22,393 nucleotides of DNA from NCBI GenBank assembly GCA_018369015.1, contig JAGZDD010000052.1, positions 1 to 22,393 of the forward strand, given 5' to 3'. The notes under the pieces were generated by a model that worked only from the letters and a program-made list of their open reading frames with translations, did not search any database and was not told the origin of the DNA. A program made the position numbers and the translations under genes. Each line of letters starts with the position of its first letter. Within the stretch, counting starts at the first letter, position 1. Of the stretch, positions 5,634 to 12,506 are shown in pieces. This DNA comes from Clostridiales bacterium. GTDB lineage: Bacteria > Bacillota > Clostridia > Lachnospirales > Lachnospiraceae.

Positions 5634-7383
5634 TCTTTAACCGCCTCACTTCCTCTGCCGCCTGGGCTGAATAGTTTTCAAGACTTCTCTGCTTTGAATA
5701 AAGCTCGCGGTAATAGCCCGTCTCGCCCATCAGCGCCTCATGGCTGCCCTGCTGGATGATGCGGCCCTCCTTTAAGACGGCAATCTGATCTGCGCAGGCC
5801 ACATTCGCCAGCCGGTGAGAAATGAGCACCACCGTTTTTGTCTTTGCCAGCTCCCGGATAACCTCCATAATTTTATTTTCACTCTCCACATCAATATTGG
5901 AGGTTGCTTCATCAAAAATATAAATGTCACTGTTATGAAGAATGGCCCGCGCCAGACAAAGGCGCTGCTGTTGTCCGCCGGACAGATTGGCAGCCTTTTC
6001 CTCAATTTTCATGGAAAGGCCGCCCTTTTCCATAATCGTATCGTAAAGGTCAACTTTCCTTAAAACCTCATAAAGCTCTGTTTGTGCAGCGTTTTCTTTA
6101 CCCATGCGCAGGTTTTCCTCAACCGTTCCTCCGAAAAGATAGCTATCGTGGCGGATACGGGTCATTTTCTCATAAAGCGCGCCGGGAGCTATATCGCCAA
6201 CCTTCGTTTGGCCAATCGAAATACTTCCTGTAAAGCCTGACAAATCTCCCATCATCAGCGAAGCCATGGTACTCTTGCCACAGCCGGAAACACCTACCAG
6301 CGCCGTAAAGGAATTTTGGGGAATCACAAGGCTGATATTTTTCAGCACAGTTTTATCCTCTGTATAGCCAAAGGTTACATTGTCAAAAACAATATCGCTG
6401 CCGGACACATTTTTTGCACTGCCTTCCTTACTTACAGGTTTATCCATCAGCGCAAAAATTTTATTTGCCGCCGCATTGCCGTTCATAGCGATATGAAAAA
6501 ATGACCCCAAAAGCCTAAGAGGCAAGAAAAATTCTGCGGAAATTAATATAATAAAAAAGCACTGGACAAATGACAGATTGCCGGCCCGGCACTCTAAAAC
6601 AGAAAGAATAATTCCCGCCGCAGCGCCCCCATAAGCCACAAGATCCATGATACTGATGGAATTAAGCTGCATAATAAGCACCTTCATTGTCACTTTGCGG
6701 AACTTTTCTGACTCTTCATCCATCCTTTTAGCATAGCGCCCGTCCGCTTCGTAAATTTTTAATGTCGTTAAGCCCTGGAGATTTTCAAGGAAGGAATCGC
6801 CAAGCTCCGTATAGGTTCCCCAATATTTTGCCAGCATTTTTTTCGCGAACTTCTGTACTGCCACAATAGATACTGGGATCAGAGGTACGCACACAAGCAA
6901 AACAACAGCAACCTTGAGGCTCATTGTGCTTACAATAGCAAAAAGCGTCAGTGGAGCCAGAAGGCTGTAAAAAAATTGGGGAACATATTTCCCAAAATAA
7001 ATTTCCAACTGCTCCACACCCTCGGTACTGATCTGTACAGCCTCGGACGTCGCGATTTTTTCCCTGTAGCCCGTTCCAAACGCCATCAGCTTATTATAAA
7101 TCATCTGGCGCAGCCTGCGCTTCACATTCGTTGAGGCCGCAAAGGACAGTTTGCTGTTTAATGTATTCATTACGGCCCGCAAAACCAGCACAACTGCCCC
7201 TACAGCCATAAGACAGACACTATTTTTCATATCCGCCTCATTTTTTAACAGGCTTCCAATATATGAGGCAATAAAATAAATCAGAACGACATTCGCCGCC
7301 AGGGCTGCCCACGAAGTAATGACCATGCCGGCAACATACTTCTGATTTTCCTTAAATTCTTTCAGCAGTCGTTTATTGAACAT
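5626..7383 (-). CDS. ABC half-transporter 1 (membrane plus ATPase domains), heterodimer partner
   Basis: A 585-residue ABC exporter-fold protein with membrane helices in residues 15-300 and an ATPase domain carrying Walker A GVSGCGKST (364-372), signature LSGGQQQR (467-474), Walker B IYIFDEA (487-493), SNID and H-loop His523. The Q-loop glutamine is replaced: the segment reads RIRHDSYLFGGT, with His412 where most ABC proteins have Gln. The C-terminus is full length (GRIIQQGSHEAL, then a basic tail). AGGAG lies eight bases before the ATG at 7383, which itself lies inside the end of the YgbA-like gene. It probably forms a heterodimer with the next gene. Tight coupling to the feo operon implies a role linked to iron, but the direction of transport and the substrate are not visible. 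Confidence 0.85.
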   Translation of the reverse strand: MFNKRLLKEFKENQKYVAGMVITSWAALAANVVLIYFIASYIGSLLKNEADMKNSVCLMAVGAVVLVLRAVMNTLNSKLSFAASTNVKRRLRQMIYNKLMAFGTGYREKIATSEAVQISTEGVEQLEIYFGKYVPQFFYSLLAPLTLFAIVSTMSLKVAVVLLVCVPLIPVSIVAVQKFAKKMLAKYWGTYTELGDSFLENLQGLTTLKIYEADGRYAKRMDEESEKFRKVTMKVLIMQLNSISIMDLVAYGGAAAGIILSVLECRAGNLSFVQCFFIILISAEFFLPLRLLGSFFHIAMNGNAAANKIFALMDKPVSKEGSAKNVSGSDIVFDNVTFGYTEDKTVLKNISLVIPQNSFTALVGVSGCGKSTMASLMMGDLSGFTGSISIGQTKVGDIAPGALYEKMTRIRHDSYLFGGTVEENLRMGKENAAQTELYEVLRKVDLYDTIMEKGGLSMKIEEKAANLSGGQQQRLCLARAILHNSDIYIFDEATSNIDVESENKIMEVIRELAKTKTVVLISHRLANVACADQIAVLKEGRIIQQGSHEALMGETGYYRELYSKQRSLENYSAQAAEEVRRLKNE

Positions 7384-7723
7384 TGTTTTTTCTCCTGTTC
7401 TCCAAAGTAGTCTTTACATGTCTGATAGCCAGCACCGGATGTACGAAAAGCATCCTCGGCCCGGCGTAGCGCATCACATCCTTCACTCTGGCCTGCATAG
7501 CCTTTGAATAGCAGTGTACCTTACATGCGCTGCAAAAGGTTTTTGTTTCCATAAATGGACATTTATCGGTGCGCATGTTGGCATAGGCAAGCAGCTCCTC
7601 ACACTCCTTACAGAGCTGCCCCCGTTTAGTATGGTGATTTCCCCGGCAATAAATTTCTACCATGGTTTTCATCGTCATTTTTTCTTTTTTGCGCTTTTCT
7701 TCAATATCAATCGCTTTATTCAT
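7373..7723 (-). CDS. ygbA: YgbA/nitrous-oxide-stimulated-promoter family protein
   Basis: A 116-residue protein matching the YgbA_NO family. It has an MVEIYCRGNHH segment near the start, then CKECEELLAYANMRTDKCPF, FCSACKVHCY and the family's conserved ending VMRYAGPRML with HPVLAIRH. Cysteines in CxxC and CxxxC spacing suggest a bound metal or Fe-S cluster. The longest frame starts at 7774, but the ATG at 7723 is preferred: GGAGG lies nine bases ahead and the family begins near there. In enterobacteria ygbA belongs to the NsrR nitrosative-stress regulon. Here it overlaps the YbaN-like gene by 8 bases (ATGAATAA) and the next ABC gene by 11, which ties it to iron and possibly to repair of damaged iron centres. 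Confidence 0.85.
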   Translation of the reverse strand: MNKAIDIEEKRKKEKMTMKTMVEIYCRGNHHTKRGQLCKECEELLAYANMRTDKCPFMETKTFCSACKVHCYSKAMQARVKDVMRYAGPRMLFVHPVLAIRHVKTTLENRRKNNVQ

Positions 7724-8117
7724 CTTGTGCGGCCTCCAATTTCCGGGCTGGCGCTGTTTTGATCTTGAAGCCAAAATAGTAGAAATGGAACAAGGCTACG
7801 AGGAGGATAATGATTTTCACAGGCCAGATCGGAACAAGAACAAAGCTGACTGCAAAAATTATAAACAACATCGCCATTGCTTTTATTTTTGAAGTCTTAT
7901 CCATCGCCTTCTTACCCATAGCCGGCTCTACATATTTTTTGTAAAGTCCGGTTCCAAGAAACCACGTATGAAACCGTTTAGAGCCTTTAGCAAAAAGAAT
8001 CGCGGCAAGAACTAAAAACGGAGTGGCCGGAAGCACCGGAAGGATAATTCCAACAACACCCAGGCCAATCATTATAAATCCAAGAACAATACAAAATCCA
8101 TTAACAACTTTTTTCAT
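7716..8117 (-). CDS. ybaN: YbaN/DUF454 family inner-membrane protein
   Basis: A small membrane protein with the YbaN/DUF454 signature LPVLPATPFLVLAAILFAKGS between its first two membrane helices, and further hydrophobic segments near the C-terminus (AMLFIIFAVSFVLVPIW and KIIILLVALFHFYYFG). The longer frame starts at 8132, but the ATG at 8117 has the ribosome site AGAGGTG just ahead and is preferred, giving 133 residues. This start lies inside the end of the Fur-like gene (17-base overlap), and the gene end overlaps the YgbA-like start, so all three are probably co-translated. Members often occur near heme or iron genes, but the molecular role is unknown. Confidence 0.85.
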   Translation of the reverse strand: MKKVVNGFCIVLGFIMIGLGVVGIILPVLPATPFLVLAAILFAKGSKRFHTWFLGTGLYKKYVEPAMGKKAMDKTSKIKAMAMLFIIFAVSFVLVPIWPVKIIILLVALFHFYYFGFKIKTAPARKLEAAQDE

Positions 8118-8616
8118 AGACACCTCTTTCATTACTTAATGCACAATCACAGGGTTTTATAGTTACAGAAACAAGCTTCTGATTTTTTGCGTAGCCACAG
8201 GCGATTAAGCCCTCCTGAACAACTTTGTTCCACATTTTTGCGGATAAATGATAAGTCGTAGAATCATCGAGAATAACCGTGCATGCATCCTCCATAGTGC
8301 AATCTGAGGAATAAGCCACACGATACATATTTTTCCGGCTGATGGCGCCGATTTCCTCCAGTGCATTAATCATACGGTACACTGTCGCCGTTCCGATTTT
8401 ATGATCAATTTTAGATGCTTTATAAAAAATTTCCTTACAGCTTGAACACTCATTTTCTAAAATAATATCCAACAGCATAAGCCTTTGTTTTGTAATTCTC
8501 CCGCCATGCTGTTTAAGCTTCTCAATAATTATTTCCTTCTGCATCCGGGTTCTCTGGTATTCCTTCCCGTTGCAGCAGTCTTTTCGCAGATGATCCATAG
8601 GATTGCAGTCAGGCAT
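8101..8616 (-). CDS. Divergent Fur-family transcriptional regulator
   Basis: A 171-residue protein with a clear Fur-type winged helix: GGRITKQRLMLLDIIL, then the recognition helix in IGTATVYRMINALEEIGAI. The C-terminal half differs from Fur, Zur and PerR. The HHxHH metal-binding motif is absent, and a segment reading ILDDSTTYHLSAKMWNKVVQEGL takes its place. Extra cysteines are scattered through it (residues 4, 14-15, 57, 60, about 106, 112, 138, then CDC and a terminal Cys), so metal or redox sensing by cysteines is possible. GGAG lies eight bases before the ATG at 8616. It follows feoB by 125 bases with a hairpin between. It is a plausible binder of the Fur-like sites at 3849 and 11609, but that is inference. 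Confidence 0.8.
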   Translation of the reverse strand: MPDCNPMDHLRKDCCNGKEYQRTRMQKEIIIEKLKQHGGRITKQRLMLLDIILENECSSCKEIFYKASKIDHKIGTATVYRMINALEEIGAISRKNMYRVAYSSDCTMEDACTVILDDSTTYHLSAKMWNKVVQEGLIACGYAKNQKLVSVTIKPCDCALSNERGVYEKSC

Positions 8617-8674
8617 TTTATCATCTCCATTTCATACCTATTCAGGCTGCGTTTATATGTGTCTGGATAAAGGT

Positions 8675-8703
8675 AGAGCCTGCACTTTGGCAGTGCAGGC
8701 TCT
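8675..8703. terminator. Strong 12-bp hairpin between feoB and the Fur-like gene
   Basis: AGAGCCTGCACT (8675-8686) pairs perfectly with AGTGCAGGCTCT (8692-8703) around a five-base loop. On the plus strand the stem is followed by TTTT; on the coding minus strand it is followed by ACCTTTATCC, a poor U-tract. It is probably a partial terminator or an mRNA-end stabiliser that gives feoA-feoA-feoB more transcript than the genes after it. No strong promoter is visible between it and the Fur-like gene. Confidence 0.55.
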
Positions 8704-8741
8704 TTTACGCAAGCAGAACTTTTTCCCGGCCTGTTATCCAA

Positions 8742-10928
8742 TTATTTTATTTTAGCCATTGTCTTAGCACTCAGCTCTAATGTAGCGCTTACCTTGTAAG
8801 GTCTTACAAGCAGATAAATAAAGCCGATGACAAGAAGGAATGCTACAACAGTTCCGATACCGAATGTACCTGCTGTGATCAATGTGCCGATCTGGTAGAT
8901 GCAAAGAGATACAACATAGGCAAGCAATGTCTGATAGCCAATAGCGAACCAGAACCATTTTGCACTGTTCATCTCTCTCTTAATAGCACCCATAGCAGCG
9001 AAGCAAGGTGCGCACAGAAGGTTGAATACAAGGAAGGAATATGCTGCAACAGTTGTCATGCTGCCTGCCAGCTCGCCCCAGTATTCAGCACCGTCTTCTG
9101 CAACTTCTGCGAATCCGTAGAGAATACCAAACGTACCAACAACATTTTCCTTAGCTACAAGGCCTGTGATTGCTGCAACCGCAGACTTCCAATCCCCCCA
9201 GCCAAGAGGCGCAAAGATCCACGCAATACCATTACCGATCTTAGCGAGAATACTGTGGTCAAGCTCCATATCTTCCAACATTCTGAACTGTCCGTCCACC
9301 CATCCAAAATATGTGGCGAACCAAACAACAATTGTGGAAAGAAGGATAATCGTACCGGCCTTTTTAATGAAAGACCAGCCGCGCTCCCACATGCTGCGCA
9401 AAACATTGCCGACCGTCGGCAGATGGTAAGCCGGAAGCTCCATAACGAATGGCGCCGGATCGCCTGCGAACATTTTTGTCTTCTTTAAAATAATACCGGA
9501 GCAAATAATTGCTGCAATACCTACAAAATAAGCACTTGGTGCAACCCACCATGCGCCTCCGAACAGAGCGCCGGCAATAAGGGCGATGATCGGCAGTTTA
9601 GCGCCGCATGGGATAAAGGTTGTGGTCATTACTGTCATTTTACGGTCACGGTCACTCTCGATTGTACGGGAGGCCATAACGCCCGGGATACCGCAGCCTG
9701 TGCCGATAAGCATAGGAATAAAGGACTTACCGGAAAGGCCGAATTTACGGAAAATACGGTCCATGATGAATGCAACTCTGGCCATATAACCGCAGCTTTC
9801 CAAAAATGCAAGAAAGATGAATAGTACAAGCATCTGTGGAACGAATCCGAGAACAGCGCCGACACCGGCAACAATACCATCAACGAGAAGGCCCTGAAGC
9901 CATGCTGCGCACCCGATAGCCTCTAAGCCTCCGGTAACAAGATCCGGAATACTTGGAACAAAAATGCTTTCGATGCCAAATAAATGCCAGCCATCGCCAA
10001 AAATATTGTCATTAACAAAATCTGTAGCCATTGTACCTACAGTAGATACAGATACATAATAAACAATAAACATGACAACCGCAAAAATAGGAAGCGCTGC
10101 AAAGCGGTTCGTCACAATCCGGTCGATTTTATCGGAAACCGTCATCTTTTCCTTAGATACTTTTGTATAACACTCGTTAATAATTGAGGAAATATAAACA
10201 TATCTCTCATTGGTAATGATACTCTCCGTATCGTCGTCCATTTCTTTTTCGATGTATTTTATTTCATCGCTCACATCTGGAACCTGTTTCATCTGTAATG
10301 CAATTTTGTCATCTTTTTCAAGAAGCTTAATTGCGAAAAAGCGTTTCTGTTCCTCAGGAATATCGCTTCCAAGCTTAGCCTCTACAGAATCTAATACATC
10401 CTCAACCTCCGGGGCAAACTTATGAACCGGAGGAGCCGCATTTTTCTTTTTAGCAACCTCAACAACCTTTGAGGCCGCTTCCTTGATTCCTGCTCCCTTC
10501 AGCGCGGAAATCTCCACAACTTCACAGCCAAGCTTTTGTTTGAGCTTATCAATATGTATTTTATTGCCGCTTTTTTGTACAATATCCATCATATTTACAG
10601 CCATAACTATAGGAATACCAAGCTCCATAAGCTGTGTGGATAAGTACAGGTTACGTTCAATGTTTGTACCGTCAACAATATTTAAAATCGCATCTGGCCT
10701 TTCATTAATCAAGTAATTTCTTGCTACAACTTCTTCCAATGTATATGGAGAAAGTGAATAAATACCGGGAAGGTCCATAATGACAACATCCTTATGTCCT
10801 TTTAATTTACCTTCCTTCTTTTCCACTGTAACGCCAGGCCAGTTGCCAACAAACTGATTAGAACCGGTCAGGGCATTGAACAATGTGGTTTTACCGCAGT
10901 TGGGATTGCCCGCTAACGCAATTTTCAT
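8742..10928 (-). CDS. feoB: Ferrous iron transporter FeoB
   Basis: A 728-residue Fe(II) membrane transporter with a cytosolic GTPase domain. G1 is GNPNCGKTT (7-15), G3 DLPG (52-55), G4 NMMD (112-115) and G5 SAL (141-143). A helical GDI-like region follows (about 170-265). Two Gate-type membrane modules come next (about 275-700), including the conserved ESCGYMARVAF and GCGIPGVMASRTIESDRDRKMT stretches. AGGAG precedes the ATG at 10928. The length and order are standard for the family. The gene lies 127 bases after the second feoA, a gap holding hairpins and a third GTTAG-like site. Full complement of motifs and no sign of damage. Confidence 0.97.
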   Translation of the reverse strand: MKIALAGNPNCGKTTLFNALTGSNQFVGNWPGVTVEKKEGKLKGHKDVVIMDLPGIYSLSPYTLEEVVARNYLINERPDAILNIVDGTNIERNLYLSTQLMELGIPIVMAVNMMDIVQKSGNKIHIDKLKQKLGCEVVEISALKGAGIKEAASKVVEVAKKKNAAPPVHKFAPEVEDVLDSVEAKLGSDIPEEQKRFFAIKLLEKDDKIALQMKQVPDVSDEIKYIEKEMDDDTESIITNERYVYISSIINECYTKVSKEKMTVSDKIDRIVTNRFAALPIFAVVMFIVYYVSVSTVGTMATDFVNDNIFGDGWHLFGIESIFVPSIPDLVTGGLEAIGCAAWLQGLLVDGIVAGVGAVLGFVPQMLVLFIFLAFLESCGYMARVAFIMDRIFRKFGLSGKSFIPMLIGTGCGIPGVMASRTIESDRDRKMTVMTTTFIPCGAKLPIIALIAGALFGGAWWVAPSAYFVGIAAIICSGIILKKTKMFAGDPAPFVMELPAYHLPTVGNVLRSMWERGWSFIKKAGTIILLSTIVVWFATYFGWVDGQFRMLEDMELDHSILAKIGNGIAWIFAPLGWGDWKSAVAAITGLVAKENVVGTFGILYGFAEVAEDGAEYWGELAGSMTTVAAYSFLVFNLLCAPCFAAMGAIKREMNSAKWFWFAIGYQTLLAYVVSLCIYQIGTLITAGTFGIGTVVAFLLVIGFIYLLVRPYKVSATLELSAKTMAKIK

Positions 10929-10994
10929 TTACTCTCCTACCTCTTTTCTGCCAACGGCAATTTGTCTTGTCAAAACTTTTAAGTCTTTATATCA

Positions 10995-11010
10995 ATTAGT
11001 TCTATCTAAC
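10995..11010. promoter_or_regulatory. Possible third GTTAG-N6-CTAAC-type site, in the feoA-feoB gap
   Basis: ATTAGTTCTATCTAAC fits the arms and spacing of the operators at 856 and 11570 at nine of ten arm positions. It lies between the second feoA and feoB. A convincing promoter is not seen here, so it could be a secondary site, a roadblock or chance. The same gap also folds into hairpins, for example CTATCT/AGATAG (11002-11024). Confidence 0.3.
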
Positions 11011-11055
11011 CTCTCATCAGATAGCCGCACTTTTCCGGCATGCCCCCGCCGCCGG

Positions 11056-11277
11056 CTATTCAACCTGAATCATTTCGGCATCTGCTTTGCGCACGGATAA
11101 TTCATAGCCTCTCACAGTAATCTCAATGGGATCACCCAGCGGTGCGACCTTGCGCACATAAATATCAACGCCTTTTGTAATACCCATATCCATGATACGT
11201 CTTTTGACAGGACCTTCTCCCGCCAGCTTTGTTACCTTTACGGTCTGACCGCATGCAACTTGTTTTAATGTCTTCAT
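11056..11277 (-). CDS. feoA: FeoA domain protein (second copy, next to feoB)
   Basis: A 73-residue SH3-like FeoA protein with the family features: GQTVKVTKLAGEGPVKRRIMDMGITKG, then the beta-rich PLGDPIEITVRGYELSVRKADAEMIQVE. FeoA is a small cytosolic partner that modulates FeoB. The ribosome site AGAGGTG is eight bases before the ATG. It follows the first feoA by 13 bases and precedes feoB by 127 bases, so the three are co-transcribed. Confidence 0.95.
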   Translation of the reverse strand: MKTLKQVACGQTVKVTKLAGEGPVKRRIMDMGITKGVDIYVRKVAPLGDPIEITVRGYELSVRKADAEMIQVE

Positions 11278-11290
11278 TTTTAAGCACCTC

Positions 11291-11503
11291 TTATCCTACC
11301 ATTATTTTATTAGCCATATCTTTACCGATTGCCACTCTGGTATCTTTAATGTTTACGATCAGATTTCCTCCAATCTCAGAAACCACCATAATAATCGCGC
11401 CGGCTACAAAGCCAAGATTTTCTAAAAAGCGGCGTGTTTCTTCCTTTCCGCCAACCTTGCGGATAACGGTTTCCTCTCCTGTTTTTGCCATTGTCAAAGG
11501 CAT
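11291..11503 (-). CDS. feoA: FeoA domain protein (first copy)
   Basis: A 70-residue FeoA-type protein (GEETVIRKVGGKEETRRFLENLGFVAGAIIMVVSEIGGNLIVNIKDTRVAIGKD, here described by its pattern GG-RFLENLGF-G and NIKD-R-A-G). It is clearly different in sequence from the second copy, so the pair is not a recent duplication; two unlike FeoA proteins are common in Clostridia. The ribosome site before ATG 11503 is weak (AGAAG). It is the first gene of the long iron operon, with the promoter at 11573-11601. Confidence 0.9.
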   Translation of the reverse strand: MPLTMAKTGEETVIRKVGGKEETRRFLENLGFVAGAIIMVVSEIGGNLIVNIKDTRVAIGKDMANKIMVG

Positions 11504-11538
11504 TTTACGTCATCTTCTTTCTATGCTTCAAAAGGTAT

Positions 11539-11553
11539 TGATAATCATTTTCA
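11539..11553. promoter_or_regulatory. Fur box in the feo leader
   Basis: TGATAATCATTTTCA matches the 7-1-7 Fur consensus TGATAATnATTATCA at all but one position. It lies about 15-30 bases after the expected transcription start of the feo operon, where bound Fur would block initiation or elongation. This is the closest match to a classical Fur box in the window. Confidence 0.7.
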
Positions 11554-11569
11554 TTTTCTCTATCCACTT

Positions 11570-11585
11570 GTTAGTATATGCTAAC
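11570..11585. promoter_or_regulatory. GTTAG-N6-CTAAC palindrome over the feo -10 box
   Basis: GTTAGTATATGCTAAC has the same arms and spacing as the DUF3793 site at 856-871. It covers the -10 hexamer of the feo promoter, so a protein bound there would exclude RNA polymerase. A regulator distinct from the Fur-box binder is likely, because the half-site (GTTAG) differs from GATAAT. Confidence 0.6.
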
Positions 11586-11601
11586 AGTATAAAATTGTCA
11601 A
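11573..11601 (-). promoter_or_regulatory. Sigma-A promoter of the feo operon
   Basis: On the minus strand, a consensus -35 TTGACA (11601-11596) and a -10 TATACT (11578-11573) are 17 bases apart. Transcription would start near 11566, giving a leader of about 63 bases before the first feoA. The near-ideal boxes suggest high output when not repressed. Confidence 0.8.
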
Positions 11602-11608
11602 TACTATC

Positions 11609-11626
11609 TATCGATAAATTTTATCA
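11609..11626. promoter_or_regulatory. Fur-box-like palindrome upstream of the feo promoter
   Basis: The 17-mer TATCGATAAATTTTATC (11609-11625) is identical to the one ahead of the fez-like promoter at 3849-3865. Its core GATAAATTTTATC is a 6-1-6 palindrome of Fur architecture. It lies 7 bases beyond the -35 hexamer of the feo promoter. Confidence 0.6.
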
Positions 11627-11630
11627 TTTT

Positions 11631-11684
11631 GTAACAGTTCATTACTGTTCACAGCCTGGCTAATCACTCGCTGATCAGCCAGGC
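11631..11684. repeat. Pair of hairpins upstream of the feo promoter
   Basis: AACAGT (11634-11639) pairs with ACTGTT, and GCCTGGCT (11654-11661) pairs with AGCCAGGC (11677-11684), with inner ATCA/TGAT pairing. The first hairpin begins with GTAACAGTTCA, the same 11 bases that open the palindrome at 17144. Neither strand has a T-run after the stems. The rest of the 11685-11849 gap holds short stems (AGGAG/CTCCT at 11699-11716) and the terminator at 11750-11792. Confidence 0.5.
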
Positions 11685-11749
11685 CTGACAGTCATTCAGG
11701 AGTGAGCAGGCTCCTTTTGCGCGAAGCAATGAGCCAAGCCGGAATTTCA

Positions 11750-11792
11750 AAATACAAAAAAGCCGGAATTTCCAAAACGGACTTCCGGCTTT
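11750..11792 (-). terminator. Intrinsic terminator of the GntR-ABC operon
   Basis: AAAGCCGGAA (11759-11768) pairs with TTCCGGCTTT (11783-11792). On the minus strand the stem runs into a T-run (11761-11756), 60 bases after the permease stop. The plus strand also has T5 (11791-11795), so it may work both ways. Part of its arm is repeated just outside: AAGCCGGAATTTC occurs at 11737 and again, from the stem, at 11760. Confidence 0.8.
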
Positions 11793-11849
11793 TTCTTTAA
11801 CAACAAAATTAGGAAAAGGACCTATACACCATATCTCACTGTCAGCCGC

Positions 11850-12506
11850 TTACCGCCTCCGCCCATAAGCTTTCACTGAAATCACAAAGCACAGGACAAC
11901 AACCATTGCTGTGACAAAAACGGCAGCGCCCCATAAAAGAAGCTGGCTGCTCAAAATAGCATAAATATCAATATCCATAAACAGCAACCCCAGGTAGGCT
12001 CCAATAGAAAGGGCAATAACTAAAAGATAAACAACAGCAACGGCATTATTGCTGCCTAAATAGGCTGTCACCAAATTTATACTAGATAAAACCAGACCGG
12101 TCATCCAGCCGAAAATAAGCAATAAAATATATGTGCCGGCATCAAAGACACCGTATAACAGCCCATGGACAACACAAAATACAGACATAAGTACCGTATG
12201 GTACAGGCCGACGCAGCCAACCGCTAAAAAGCGGGCCAAAACAATCTGACGGTCCAAAAAGGGCAAATATCTCAGCGCCGCCCCGCCGTTGCTGACCATA
12301 TCATTATCTTTTATGGTCGGTACAACCGAACCAGTTCCCAAAGGCATACACAGCAATAAATATCCGTAGGCGTCAAGCTGGGCAGTCGCCTGGGAGCGCA
12401 TGCCCAGCAGCATAAAAAAGACAAACAGGCAAATATCCGTAATGACAGCCGATTTTGACGATCTTCGCCAATAAGATAATAAGTCCCTTAAAATCAATCC
12501 TCGCAT
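11850..12506 (-). CDS. ABC-2 type transporter permease
   Basis: A 218-residue integral membrane protein with about six hydrophobic helices (for example ICLFVFFMLLG near 27-37, YLLLCMPLG, VYLLVIALSIGAYLGLLFM and AVFVTAMVVVLCFVISV at the end). It resembles the small ABC-2-type permeases of YtrBC-like exporters. GGGGGAG lies six bases before the ATG, which overlaps the end of the ATPase gene by 13 bases. A terminator follows. It would form the membrane part of an exporter with the upstream ATPase; the substrate is unknown. GntR/YtrA-controlled systems of this shape usually respond to cell-envelope stress. Confidence 0.8.
   Translation of the reverse strand: MRGLILRDLLSYWRRSSKSAVITDICLFVFFMLLGMRSQATAQLDAYGYLLLCMPLGTGSVVPTIKDNDMVSNGGAALRYLPFLDRQIVLARFLAVGCVGLYHTVLMSVFCVVHGLLYGVFDAGTYILLLIFGWMTGLVLSSINLVTAYLGSNNAVAVVYLLVIALSIGAYLGLLFMDIDIYAILSSQLLLWGAAVFVTAMVVVLCFVISVKAYGRRR

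Noticed and set aside
3909..7383. Assignment of the ABC pair as CydDC
   Set aside because: The fold is similar, but no cydAB genes are nearby and the context is iron uptake; the sequence alone does not decide the substrate.
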